From Pyrus communis (Eukaryota; Streptophyta; Magnoliopsida; Rosales; Rosaceae), in the NCBI RefSeq assembly GCF_963583255.1, contig NC_084816.1, forward strand, positions 24,574,119 through 24,638,118: a stretch of 64,000 nt of DNA, read 5' to 3'. Shown here piece after piece: positions 31,111-42,912 of this stretch. Within the stretch, counting starts at the first letter, position 1. Each line of letters begins with the position of its first letter. The translations under genes and the position numbers were made by a program. A model generated the notes under the pieces. It was not told the DNA's origin and did not search any database. It saw nothing but the letters and a program-made list of their open reading frames with translations.

Positions 31111-31824
31111 AAAAACACCTACCCCCCTCCCCAGGTGGTTCTCTCTCTCTCTCTCATTTTCTTAAAAAATATCTTCATATACATAAAATATGTGGGCAAA
31201 TGTTAGTATAATATAAATAAATTTCATTCAAATAAAAAGTCACCTTAGCCCCGCCTAGCCCGAACGCCATACACTAGACTCCTACAGTCCGTCCAACTAG
31301 CGCCTTTTAGAACTTGAGCATATGTAGTGGTACTATTGAATTTTTATATTTTTTGGCTTAAATATTGAATAAACAACTTACATAACTAAAAATTCATCAA
31401 AAACAACATTCTGTCCAGGCTTTGAACCCACAATTTTTATTTTTATCAATTTTTAATTATGTCTATAACAAACGCAATGTAACTCATAGTGTAAGAGGGT
31501 TTACTCATAAGCAGGCAAACAAATCAAATATCCATCACTCAGAGGGCCTGGGTGCCTAAAAAAGGACACTACTAGGAGGATTAAAATCCTTAAAATCCAG
31601 ATCCATGAAACAAATAAGTAAAAGTACAACACGCTGCGTACCGCAACTTCTCTAAACCCAGAAGAACTCATCATTCAGCTAACATGAATGACGGATAAGG
31701 ATTGATTCGCACGGTTAGATAAAAACACACTCTTAGTAACTAAGGTGAAAAAAAAGAGAAGAAAACACTCCATGGCCATGCAAGAGCTTGGCTGACCCTA
31801 TCGGCAAGGGTCAGTAACACAAAA
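31111..31824. other. Intergenic, 3' side of the p23 gene
   Basis: No gene seen. A short patch at 31245-31320 (CCCCGCCTAGCCCGAACGCC) resembles the CCTAGGC-rich patch at 28120-28185 in reverse. That could mean one old repeat split by the solo LTR insertion. Confidence 0.35.
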
Positions 31825-33648
31825 TTATGCGTTCGTAGTAGCTTCCTTTTTCTCTTCCGAAGTACCAGCTCCGGCCTTACCAGCGTCCTGCTCTTCGGCT
31901 TCCTTCTTGTCGGTGGCCTCATCTTCTGGCTTTGACAGTTCTAGGTCTACATTAAAAAGCAAACATTATTGGTAACCAAGACAGAACATGCAACGATTGC
32001 TTTAGCAATCTTTATATTACTTATCATCCAACAAATGAACAGATTAAAGTAATTTTACATGCAGCGATAAGCAGGCCAAAAATCCAAAGCAAGAGCTTAT
32101 TCGAGGTAGAAATATTTAAGACAGAGAATTTAACTCTAAGATTAGGAAGCTGGAGCATTCTCCCAATGCAATGGTCCACATCAAAAACCACACCGTAAAC
32201 TCCTAGGCACCCGAAACCTCAGGACTGAGACTGTCTAGGTAGAGTTATGTCCCAGCACCATTCGTACATTTAAAAATGTGAAAATAACTTTTAATATTGT
32301 GGAACGTTTAAGCCTATATCGTGGTGTTTTGAATTCTAGACCTACACTTCCTAATAAGATGTTTATCCTTACTCGGCATGCCACTAAAGATTAAGCTAAT
32401 AGTCTTCTTACCTTCGTCACTGTCATCAAAGTCACCCATTCCTCCCATATCATCACCTCCCATGCCACCAAATTTCTGCATGGTAAAATTAGAGTCAGAA
32501 CAAAATATAGAAACATCAAAACAATCCAGGCAAGGGAAAACACCATAACTTAATATTTACTAACCGAGAAATCCATTCCTCCCAAATCCATGTCACCAGG
32601 ACCTGATCCTGCTGAAAACAAGAAGTGGCAGTTTAATCACAAAGTACAACAAACACGCTGTTTTCATCAAATTAAACAGTCTGAGGAAATGCAACAGAAT
32701 ATGGGAGCTGCATACCAGCAGTGTCATCATCCTCATCTACCCATTTGTCCCAATCTACTTTGACATAATGCGGCATCTTTCCATCTCCACGCAATAGCTT
32801 ATTCCACCATGCTGGCTCCGCCTTCTCCACAATACAAAAGATACTCCTCACGCCAACATTAATTTTGCTTTCCTATAACACAACGCAACATAAATGTCAT
32901 ACAACAAAATAAGAACCAGCATAAATAATAACATCTCATAATAACGCAAGAGCATTTGTGATTGCATATACAAATCCTCACCTCCACATTAACCTTATCA
33001 AAAAGATCCAGTTTGAGTTCATATTGGTGATTCTCCGCACCAGCACTAGCCGAGAAGCTGAACACTCCCTCGGGTTCAAGCTTAACCTTGGCGTCCTTTG
33101 CATCAGGCAAAAGCACAGTAATGAAAACCTTATCCACCCTTTGAGCCCACTTCACCTCCGGATGACGACTGCAAAATTCGCAGCACGTTTAGCCAAAAAC
33201 AAGCCCCAAATATGCATCAAAATCAAGTGAATATCACCCATAAAAAAACTAAACTCAAATTCTCTCAGTGATTTCTATCTGTTTTCTATAAATTTCGAAA
33301 CCAAATATCAACAGCGAATTAAGGACAAATAATTATACTTGAATCATTATAACAGGGATTAATCACAGGGTTCAATCCAACAGATAAAAAATACCCAATA
33401 AAGCATAAAGATTCCCATATATTAATTCAATTTCTCGAACCATATTAAACAGAGAAACATGAATAAAATTGTATTTAACTATAAATTACAGAGTTTACAA
33501 GTCTACAGAAAGCAATCGGTATCAGAAAAAACATACAAAAATTGCATACCAAAGAAAACAATGGCAGGAATGTAAAGACGAAGAAATCAGAGGGCGAAAG
33601 CAGAAGAATTGAATAACATTGAAGAGAAAGAAGAGATTTTTACCTCAT
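31825..33648 (-). CDS. P23-1: HSP90 co-chaperone p23 (CS-domain protein)
   Basis: Co-chaperone that binds the ATP-bound state of HSP90 through a CS domain. Six exons on the minus strand, 33644-33648, 32982-33168, 32716-32872, 32565-32611, 32412-32475 and 31825-31946, give 193 aa. The first coding exon contributes only ATG AG. The protein starts MSRHPEVKWAQRVDKVFI, the standard plant p23 N-terminus. The CS domain spans about 1-100 with INVGVRSIFCIVEKAE, and WDKWVDEDDD follows at its C-terminal side. The tail is Gly/Met/Asp-rich (FGGMGGDDMGGMGDF) then acidic/charged. Length lies between Arabidopsis p23-2 and p23-1; the GM-rich tail favours the p23-1 type. The leader holds a GA/GT microsatellite (about 33660-33740). 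Confidence 0.94.
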
Positions 33649-33664
33649 GTTTTTGCAGGTAAGG

Positions 33665-33675
33665 GGGGGGAGAGG

Positions 33676-33713
<38 letters not shown>

Positions 33714-33741
33714 TAGAGTGTGTGTGAGTGTGTGTGTGTGT
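33665..33741. repeat. Compound microsatellite (GA)n (GT)n
   Basis: A GGGAGA/AGAGAG tract is followed by TGTGTGTGAGTGTGTGTGTG just upstream of the p23 start codon, so it probably lies in the leader or core promoter. Confidence 0.85.
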
Positions 33742-34544
33742 AAAACCCTAGAAGCTGGAAAGAAAGCAGAGAAAGCAGAGCTTGAGTTGTACGGCCTTGC
33801 GGGAAGCTTACGCAATAACAAGAGAGTAATAGAGATTACGCGATGCTTCTAGACTTATAGGCTTTCTGGGCTTTCGTACAAGGCCCAAACTCCGTGAAAT
33901 CACACAGTAAAATGAAGTGGCCCATTAACTCATTTTGCCGAGGCCCATTATGTGTGTTTTTTTTTTAATACAAAACGATGTTTAGAGAAACGAGTGAGTT
34001 GAACATAGGATCTCGAGTGCATAAGTAAATAAATATTTCATGTTATCAAGTATGTTTTAATAACCCCCAGCGGAACGGCACGTAGGCATCACTTTAATTT
34101 TTGCTTTGCACATATACCCTCATGTTGGGAGGGGCTTATAGCTCAAGTTACGACATTTTTCTGCACATCTGATGCCTCCTAAAATTTGCTAAAACATGCA
34201 TCATAACATGAGGGTGTATAGAGCTGGTTTGGTATTGTTATGCTTTGAAAAAAAAAACAGCTTCTATTGTGCTGTGAGAATAAACTTATTTTTGCTGTTT
34301 CACGTTTTCAGGTTTTTTTCACCTAAAATTATGAAAATAAGTTGTTTTTTAAGTTTTTACCAAACACCTTTTTGAGATCAGCTTTTTTTTTTTATACCCA
34401 CTTTTTTATAAAAGCACCTCAATACCAAACCAGTACTATATGTACTAAGTTATGAAATTTCTATGCACATGTGACGCCTACGTGGCATCGACACGAAGGA
34501 ATTCAAAGCAACTCTCCCTCCCAAAATTTGTTAAAACATGCATA
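33742..34544. other. p23 promoter side and AT-rich intergenic sequence
   Basis: Contains inverted-repeat-like segments near 34200-34440 (CTGGTTTGGTATTG... ...CAATACCAAACCAG), probably a small MITE. No gene recognised. Confidence 0.4.
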
Positions 34545-34553
34545 ATATAAATA

Positions 34554-35773
34554 TATATGAGATAGGATCAAGAGACAAATATTTTTACAAATACTTATAC
34601 ACTCTTTTTAAGCCTTTTGATTACATGACATCCAATGGTTCTTATTTATTCATTAAATGACATGGATGCTTGTGTAGATTTTAACTAATATTAAAGATAA
34701 AATAAAACAGAAAAAAAAACATAAAATCTAGAAAATTAAAACTAAAATTAAAAAAGGAAGAGACCCTAGTTGTACGCAGTCCTCCATCTCCCCCTTTGCA
34801 GATGTGGTTTTGCAACTCATGTCTTGGAAACGGTAGTTGTCATGGAAACGGCACTTTGTTCCCTGGAGCACAACTTGGCAATACCGAAATCTGAGATTTT
34901 TGGGTTGAAATTGTCATCTAATAGTACATTGTGAGGTTTGATATCGAAATGAAGGATTCGTTGGTCACATCCGTGGTGAACTTACTCAATTCCTTTGGCT
35001 ATTTTGAGAGTAAAATGTTGCAGTTTCTCCCAACCAAGAAAATGGTTCTTGCTGTTTGCTGACGATATGAGTTTTGCAGTGAACCATTTGGTGCAAATTC
35101 ATAAACTAAGGCTCGTCTAAATCATCAGCGCAATAGCCAACCAAGCGAACCACGTTAAATGGTGGATCCGACCTAATGTTGACACTTCCTTGATAAACTC
35201 TTCTCCATGTCCTTTGGAATTGTTGAGCATCTTTACAGCAACAAATATCTCACTCGAGAGCTTTCCCTTGAACACTGTTCCAAATGTTCCTTGTCCCAAC
35301 TTGTCTCTAGATTTATTTGTAATCCGCTTGATATCAGCATATGAGTACCTCGTTGGCCTGAGAGCTCTGTAGTTTTCCAAAAATTCTTCGATCATGGTTT
35401 GCCGCTCATTTTCTATTCGGTCAATAAGTATATACGTGCACGACGGAGACCGACAAGTATATATTAGTACAAGTGAAAATGAACCCAAGGACTGCACCTG
35501 CATAGTTTACGTTCAATTAAGAACCTCTACACTAAATATTAGTTACGGAGGACTGCGTACAACTAGGGTTTCATTTTTTTTTAATTTTAGTTTTAATTTT
35601 TCAGATTTTATGTTTTTTTTCAGTTTTATTTTATCTTTAATATTAGTTAAAATCCACATAAGCATCCATGTCATTTAATGAATAAATAAGAATTATTGGA
35701 TGTCATGTAATCAAAATGCTTAAAAAGAGTGTAAAAGTATTTGTAAAAATATTTATCCCTTGATCCTATTCTT
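34554..35773. mobile_element. Pack-MULE-like element with ~225-bp terminal inverted repeats
   Basis: Long inverted repeats frame a captured gene fragment. The left arm spans about 34560-34790 (ATAGGATCAAG..., inner edge CCCTAGTTGTACGCAGTCCTCC) and the right arm about 35543-35770 is its reverse complement with few mismatches. A possible 9-bp target duplication ATATAAATA lies at 34545-34553 and 35774-35782, but the flanks are AT-repetitive. Long TIRs, a possible 9-bp duplication and host-gene cargo are features of Mutator-like Pack-MULEs. No transposase is present. Confidence 0.75.
34825..35503 (-). pseudogene. Receptor-like kinase fragment (LRK10L/PR5K type) captured in the element
   Basis: Minus-strand kinase remnant. 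It holds the linker and N-lobe with RYSYADIKRITNKSRDKLGQ, glycine loop LGQGTFGTVFKG, VAVKMLNN, and NVVRLVGYCADD. After frame changes near 35110 and 35045 come YEFAPNGSLQN and LGWEKLQHFTLKIAKGIE. An in-frame stop replaces the next residue, then [20 protein letters not shown] and DFGIAKLC follow before the sequence runs into the inverted repeat. The activation-segment end and the C-lobe are missing. HFD instead of HRD in the catalytic loop is usual for the LRK10-like group. Clearly non-functional as a kinase. Confidence 0.88.
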
Positions 35774-35782
35774 ATATAAATA

Positions 35783-35816
<34 letters not shown>

Positions 35817-35824
35817 GTGTATAA
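35783..35824. repeat. AT / GTAT microsatellite
   Basis: An (AT)n run is followed by GTATGTATGTATGTGT immediately beside the Pack-MULE-like element. Confidence 0.8.
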
Positions 35825-36004
35825 CACGAGGGTATATGCATGGGCTAAGTTTTCTTTGCGCTCGTAATGGCTGCATGGCATCGACATAAGAAAAGAAATA
35901 TCACCATCACATAGCATTTTGAATGGAAAATTTTGTAGGCATGGCTGATGAGAGTCAAAATGACTTTTGAATGACGAAATGGTATTCACGAACACTTTTA
36001 GGAA

Positions 36005-36200
36005 TCGATAATCTTTGTGGATCTCACAGTTTGGTGCTGACGGATCGAGAAATCTGGATCATTTATTTTGAATCATATGGCTCCCATTAATCTATTTCAC
36101 TAGCCCAGCTCACGCAAACCAAGAAACCGAATCTCTCTCTACCCCTTTTTTGGACGGTCTAGATTTCTCGGTCCGTCAGTTTAGGTCGGTGAGATCTGAA
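36005..36200. mobile_element. Small MITE-like inverted repeat
   Basis: GATCTCACAGTTTGGTGCTGACGGATCGAGAAATCT is mirrored by AGATTTCTCGGTCCGTCAGTTTAGGTCGGTGAGATC, with about 90 bp between the arms. Non-coding. Confidence 0.65.
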
Positions 36201-36458
36201 CTCTTTAGATAAATTTTCTCAAAATAACAAATTTATTAGATTAATTTCAACAACATAGCAAAAACATGTATGGGACAACAAAAGCACTAACGTCAATAGA
36301 GAAAGAAAAACGAGCTCAGATTAACAAAATACTAATAGACAAAATTCGCACAAATAACCGTAAATACACACATTGTTCATTGGAATTAAGAATGCTCTCT
36401 TGCAATGAGGTAGGTATATGAAATTTAGGTTGAGGATCCCAGATATCACTTTATCGTG

Positions 36459-36609
36459 TGTAAAATCTCACATCGATCAACGGAGATGGGTGATGTGCCT
36501 TATATGTACATGTCCATCTCCATATAGCACGAGGCATTTTCGGAACTCACTGGCTTTGGGTTTCATCGGAACTCCGAAGTTAAGCGAGTTCGGGCGAGAG
36601 CATTCCCAT
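36459..36609 (+). mobile_element. Cassandra LTR, 3'-truncated by a larger LTR
   Basis: Starts TGTAAAATCTCACATCG and runs through the first two-thirds of the 5S-like domain (36541-36609, including GAACTCCGAAGTTAAGCGAG). It stops at CATTCCCAT, exactly where the next element (TGTCACGCCCC) begins. The expected continuation (GATGGGTGACC..) is missing on the far side, so the insertion was followed by loss, or the far flank has decayed. Confidence 0.85.
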
Positions 36610-39067
36610 TGTCACGCCCCAATCCCGACATACGTCTAGGATCGACATGTGACGTCACCAAATACTCGTCTTAAACATACCCCGCCTCCGGAAAAAGAAA
36701 AAAAAAAAAACAAAACATAACCTAAGTTCCAACTACGCAATAATTCTTCGTAGACTTTATGGTTGCATCTAACATCCTCGTTAGACTGCCTACGTACCCT
36801 AAATAGGGATCAAGCCATTCGTAGTTCATTATCACAAAATCAGACGTTTATTCCACTAAGTTCAAGCAGAAAAGCATAGCATTCCTTAATCATTTATTAT
36901 AACCTGACATATAATTCCTGGACTCAGGCTACATAACCAACCCCCATGAAAAAATGATTTCTCTCCCATCCAACATATAAATCATTATGTCTCATCATGA
37001 TGTCGCAATTCACAACATACATCATATTTAAGAACCGACGAAACACAAAATCATTCTCTAGCCGCATTATTTAATTAATTTGCTCAAAGTAATAACAATC
37101 ATTCTCATATCTTCTAAATTCATACATTATGAAATCATAATCGAATCATAGAAAATCCCGAAGGAGTCACTCAGACGTCCAACATCTTTTCTAACTCAAT
37201 TCACAAGACTCTCGAAACCATTGACACAAATATATATATAACTAAGGCTAGAGTGACACAGTTAGATCAAGCCTACTTCTTTAGGCCACTCTACGAAATT
37301 CAACAACCTCGGGCTCGGACCACTCAACGGAACCAAACTAATATGATCGCCCAAAAATGTACCATGTACAACTAATCCGCATCACCTTTAGAATGCGTAT
37401 GGTCCCTCATTGCGGATATTTCAAGTAGGACCATAGGCATAAACTCATCATGCAGGTAGTGATCACCCATCGCGGGTATAGCATGATCACCTCTGAATAC
37501 ATATGGCCCCCCCCATCACGGATATACTAAGCAGGACCATACATGTACCACAACTACGTGGTGCAATCTCATCATCACACATTACACATAATTATACGCA
37601 TACATGTTATCGATTCCACATATCAACCAGCATCAAGTCAGATGGAGCACAATACAAGGAATTCCCTTAATTACTATTTCTACTAAAAATCTAATAAAAT
37701 ACCTAACTCGTCTCCTAACTTCCATCTCCATCTCATGCTAGGTAATAGTGCCAAGTTCAAATAGGTATCCAATTGGCAAGCATATCCAAATAATTATTAA
37801 ACAATAATTAGCTCCCATAATTGTCATAACATTCATCATAATTATTATTCACATTATTAAAAAGTTAATCAAACACATATATCACAAACATCATCAATAC
37901 ACAAGCCAAATCATAGTTAATTAGCATAGGTCTATGGCTAAATATATAAAATTCACATTTCAATAGAAATCATAATTATAAGGCCAATTCATATTCATAA
38001 ATGATACTAATATAAGAAATTAAGATAATAGTCATATTTCATATATTCAAGTCACTACCAACCAATATAGGCCCACTAGATTTTCACTGGTAATACCCTA
38101 AGGTCCGTAAACCATATCTACAATAGCATACTAAAATTTGGTGTTAATTCAATGGTAAGATCATCAATTATTAGAATATTCAAGTGACGGACCTTATCGA
38201 AAATATACTCAACCAACAGTATTTCATAAATCAAATGTTACATATCGAAAATTCGACTTTTTCCAAAAATTCTCAAATTTCACAAGAATGAAGATCTCAA
38301 CAAGTAGAGTAAACTTTATACCTGCGGCCAAGGCCAATTTGACCGGAAAACACCCCAAACTGACCATGAACCGCCGGAACCCTAAGATGGGTGTTCTTCA
38401 ATTCGACTTCCTCGATGTTCCAACGCCCCTACAAATGATTGGGTCTTATTCCTGGATCCAAGGGAAGTTGATTAAAGGTGGTGGTGGGTGGTGAAACTCA
38501 CCGAAACCACGCCGGTATGGTTCTATTCGAAATTGGCCTTAAAAACCCTTGAATTTGAGCAAATATGGTAGATGAAGGTTGTGGAGTAAGTTGCAGGTGG
38601 AGGAGAGGTGAGAATGGCCTGAAAAATGGTGGAGATTGGCCGGAATTCGGCCAGGTTGAAGTCGGGTTTGTGGGTGCACGGGTTGATGAAATGGAAGGGG
38701 GGAAAATCCCTCTTTTTCTTTTCTTCATCTTTACTCGGCCCAAATTCCCACATGTGGGGGTTAAACTAATTTAAAAATTATAGTTTAGAATAACAACTTC
38801 AAATGTCTGTAACTATACCATTATAATTCGAACTCACAAACAGTTTTCGCCTATGCGCTCATGGCTTCGAGACCTATTTGAAAACGTTACTTGTGACCTC
38901 AAAAGGTCAACGAGTAAATAATAATTTTTCAAACTTCACTCTTCATAACTAGTTTAATTGAAATCTAATTTCAAATAAATTAATATAAATTCTCGAAAAA
39001 TAATATAAAATCTCAATAATACAATTACGTAGATTATAACAGTGAAATCTAGAAACGGGATTCCACA
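36610..39067 (-). mobile_element. 2.46-kb Gypsy-type LTR with adjoining polypurine tract
   Basis: On the minus strand the LTR starts TGTGGAATCCCG (39067) and ends GGGGCGTGACA (36610). Just outside, at 39068-39105, the minus strand reads AATTTCGAGAATGAAATTT, then an A-rich run into AGGGGGAAAGAA. This is the polypurine tract and end of polyprotein region typical of chromovirus-like Gypsy elements. So this is a 3' LTR whose element has lost most of its interior. Open frames within (for example around 38500-38770) are low-complexity and not genes. Confidence 0.7.
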
Positions 39068-40249
39068 TTCTTTCCCCCTAAAAAAAAATTTCATTCTCGA
39101 AATTTCCTGTATCAAATCACTATCCACGAATGCAACAATTCAAGAAAATAGTGATGCACAAACACATTCACATTTCAGCTATAATCAGATTGAGTTAACT
39201 CAAGTTCGACCACATTGTACCTCAACTCACAAATAGAATCAACGTCGTCCCAGTACGACTTCAACACAAATCTTTACACAATCACAAAGAATGCCACTAT
39301 TAATAAGAATTCATTAATACTCATGATTCTGGCAACCAAACCAAAATCCGGATACTAATTTTTTCTAAAATAATTTTCGAAATTCTCACAAAAAAATCCG
39401 AATAATACCATATTCTTGAAATTTAAGGCAGCATGAAATCATAGCGGAGAGAATCCAGGCACGGTAGATATGTCAGCTCCTTTTAAGTATTTAGTAAACT
39501 GGACGGCTTAACTTCGGCCACGTCATTGTAAGGACCATTCCCTGATAAAGCACGTGGACGTAGGATATTAGGGTTCCTATTCCTTGTTTAGAAAATAAAG
39601 AATCTGCTAACATGCAAGTATTTACGAAGAAAAATATGAAATCGCACGGTAGTTGCAATCAAGAAGAAGTACAGACTGCAGATCATCGTACCGTTTTCTC
39701 TACCTCTTTTGATTTTTTGTTCTTAAAAAGTAGCTTTCACCAAAGCCATTAATTTTGGTCTAACAATGCATTTAATTTTGGTCCAACAATGAATGCTACC
39801 ACATGATCGATGACAACTTTTTATCTAGAGTGAAATTGGTCCAATTATTGTGACGGTATTTTATTTAATTTTGATGAACTTATAAATGCAAGATTCTGAG
39901 TGAAATTGGACAATTGGTCAGCATACTAAAACTTATAAATTTCTATCTAGAGAATTAGGACTATGTGATCTCATTTGTTGCCTACGATTAGAATGGATTA
40001 AATGACTTCTTAGATCCAATGTATATCTTGAATGAGAAGTGAATTTTAATTTCGATTTTATATCCTAGTTAAGTAAATTAAAAATGGATTAACCTTGAAG
40101 AAAATTTCTTCTTTGCGATCATGCCATTTTGAGGGCGATGATCATCTAAAATGGAGACGTGTTCGTCATGCATAATCCATCTTCTACTTTTGACAAGGAC
40201 ACAAACTAGAGGTTAACATCTGCTCATTCAAGATACATTGAATCTAGAA
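39068..40249. other. Remnant interior of the LTR element and AT-rich intergenic sequence
   Basis: The first ~40 bp are the retroelement polypurine tract region. Beyond that I recognise no domain, though some could be decayed retroelement interior. No gene. Confidence 0.4.
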
Positions 40250-40345
40250 AGTTTTTATGAAAAGTTCACGGTACTGTTCACTTTAACGAAAAATCATATT
40301 TTTACACTAAAAGTCAATTCTGATACTATTCATTTTAACGAAACC
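40250..40345. repeat. Dispersed repeat (partner of 22230-22370)
   Basis: TTTTTATGAAAAGTTCACGGTACTGTTCACTTTAACGAAAAATC and following bases match the copy at 22230-22370 with few differences. Confidence 0.6.
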
Positions 40346-40915
40346 AAAGGATACCTACTTGACTTACTAGCATGAGAACAGTGTGAGATAATTGAAAGAA
40401 AAGGAAAACTCAATGTGTGAATCCAACGTAAAGACACTCAAGACAATAATACAACATGTGGGGCTTTGATTACGGTATGACTTCTATTATTATATGTTTG
40501 TAATTTGCATGTTTAGCTTGAAAATTCATCTGAACTGTGTCTGTGCAACAATCCATTCAACTCCAACCACACGCAGGACTGTCAAAGGCAGGGACAATAG
40601 ACAGTGAGGCCCTGATGGGACTAGATTAGTCCACTATTCCATCAGTCCTTGAGAGAAAACACAACAGAAATTTACGTGTACGTCGTTTTGCTTGTTTAGT
40701 TTCTTGGATGCTTCAATCAAATGTTAACAAATTAAAATATTGTTCATCTTTTCAACTAGGGTGTCTATCTATATGCCCATATTAGGGTTTCCTCAACTCT
40801 CTCCATCAGATAATGTCAGCTGTGACGTAATTAATATTTGTAATAATGAACGGAGGATACCTGCGAACCTGAAATCTGGACCATATTCCTAGATAAAAAT
40901 GTTGTTAGAGTAAAT

Positions 40916-41075
40916 TACATGTTGTGCTATCACATATAATTTTTTATTTTTCACACATCTTTCTTAATTTGTGATCATTGAATTGAATAAATTAGAGAAG
41001 ATCAAAGATCAACAATTTACCTGAGGTATTTAAGAGGTAAAAAAGAATGCGTGAATAGCACCACCTAAATATATA
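40916..41075. mobile_element. MITE, GTGCTATC family
   Basis: Ends GTTGTGCTATCACAT and GTGAATAGCACCACC are inverted. The middle holds the family landmark TTGAATTGAATAAATTAGAGAAGATCAAA. Relatives lie at 2832-2976, 43300-43462 and 48375-48545. Confidence 0.6.
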
Positions 41076-41443
41076 AGACCATATAATTTATACATAAATA
41101 TTCATGCATATGGTCACAAGATAAATATTTCAAATATGAGAGAAAGAAAAGTTCACATGCGAAGTTGCTAAGCGATTACAATGAACGTGTCGTGTTGAAT
41201 ACTTGAATTATTGCACCAAATCCTTCTGTTGGCTGGGGAACATGCTATCTAACTAATTATTGGTAATTTGACGCGAAGAATAAAATATCGGCTATCGATA
41301 TTTGACACACTTTTCTTTTTTCCTTTAATTTGGGTTAAAGATTAACAGCGTAAATAAATTTATACAGACAAAATTACATGCTATATATAACGAATATGAA
41401 GAAATTTTAGCTTGTGTTAAAAGGTAGAAATGTCATATGGATG

Positions 41444-41560
41444 AAGGTTAGCCCCCAGCATTGGAGCTGTGAGAAGTGAGGCCACAGGCACGGTCCCCAG
41501 AGCCAAATCTCTTGAGCTCCCCATCATGGCATAAATCAATGGTGGAACAGAGCTTGAATC
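41444..41560 (-). pseudogene. Isolated exon fragment of a sulfate transporter (SULTR3-like)
   Basis: The minus-strand frame after an AG acceptor (CTAATGCAG) encodes DSSSVPPLIYAMMGSSRDLA, then LGTVPVASLLTAPMLG. This matches the conserved early transmembrane/consensus region of SULTR/SLC26 sulfate transporters. No neighbouring exons are present on either side, and the frame stops soon after. It is an orphan exon, probably left by a duplication or carried by a transposon. Confidence 0.78.
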
Positions 41561-41984
41561 TGCATTAGTAATTATGATGATGTGAGTACCATCAATTTAC
41601 AGTGAATAACATCTACTGAATAGAAAAGTTCAATCTAAGTTGTGTTTGGTTGATGTGAAAGCGAGGGAGAATTAAAGCTGAAAATACCAATTAACGCATT
41701 TTGCAGCTAAAGGAAGATCAGGAGGGACTGGTGGTTGAAACAGGACAATGGAGGTGTGGTGTTGTGATTTAAAGGTTATTTTAGGAATAATAGTGGTTGG
41801 GAAATAAGATTTTATATTTTTTAATTTTTTATAGTGGGTGAAATTATGATGTGGGTAGAAAAATAAGATGACGAGAAATAACACTCTTTTTATAATGCTA
41901 GCAAAGAAATTAACATTAAATTGTGAGGTGATAGAGAGTCTACAAGGAATCTCACTTTGAAAGAGTCTTCCTAGCATTTTTCTT

Positions 41985-42170
41985 ATGAATATGAGAAATG
42001 CTAAGGAAGCTCTGTCAAAAGTGAGAGTTCATAGGCTCTCAGGCCTCAGCTACTTATGTTTTTAGTAGAATATTTGTAATGTTGATACAAAATTAATGAT
42101 AAATTATAAAATAATAGATAATTCATAGACACACTTTAAGAGAATCTTCTTAACATTTCTCATATTCATA
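41985..42170. mobile_element. MITE, ATGAGAAATGCTAAG family, copy 1
   Basis: Terminal inverted repeats AATATGAGAAATGCTAAGGAAG and CTTCTTAACATTTCTCATATT frame about 170 bp of AT-rich DNA. Related copies occur at about 42705-42875 and, more diverged, 51655-51800. Confidence 0.72.
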
Positions 42171-42704
42171 ATTTATGTCGTGTGCAGCTTTACTTTCTGT
42201 GGCACATGTATATTTTATATAGATATTCATAATTAATTCATGCCCTCTGCAGCACATCTTTACTTTAAAATGAGTTTTTTATTTGTAATCGTTAAATCAA
42301 ATTTTAACGATTCAGTTCATTTGATTCTTGAGCTCTTTTTAGTTCCGGAGCGGATCTGTACTCTAAAAGAAAATCGAGGATGCTCTCGGGAAAGTCGACT
42401 TGTACTATTTGCCAATTTTGCATGCGATGACAGTGAAATGCAAATGAAAGGTGGCTAATTATTGACAATGATCGATCGAGCTGTTTTTTTCTTGCTAAAC
42501 CCTGGCAAAATGTCCAATCAGAGAACGGCATAAAACGACATTTTACATAAAACGAAAACGATACTTTTTATATTTTTCATACTATATTTGTATCACCTTT
42601 TTCATAAAATGAGTTTTATTTATATTAGAAAAGTAATATAAATGTCTAATAAAAAACGTGATAAGAATAACATTACTCTTTTGTTTATACGTTCATGTAT
42701 ATAA

Positions 42705-42875
42705 CATGAGAAATACTAAAGAGATTATCTTAAAATGAGATTCTTCACAAATGTCACCTCACAATTTAACGTTAATTTTCATATCAACATTATAAAATAT
42801 TATGTCGAAACATAAGATAATAAAGAATTTATGAAAAGTCTCACTTACAAAAGAGTCTCTTTAATATTTATCAAC
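42705..42875. mobile_element. MITE, ATGAGAAATGCTAAG family, copy 2
   Basis: ACATGAGAAATACTAAAGAGA at the left is mirrored by AGAGTCTCTTTAATATTTATC at the right. It shares the CACCTCACAATTTAACGTTAATTT core with other copies. An (AT)n tract follows at 42890-42912. Confidence 0.65.
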
Positions 42876-42881
42876 ACATAC

Positions 42882-42912
<31 letters not shown>

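Noticed and set aside
38498..38774. Overlapping open frames around 38.5-38.8 kb as genes
   Set aside because: Low-complexity Pro/Gly/Glu sequence on both strands inside the 2.46-kb LTR.
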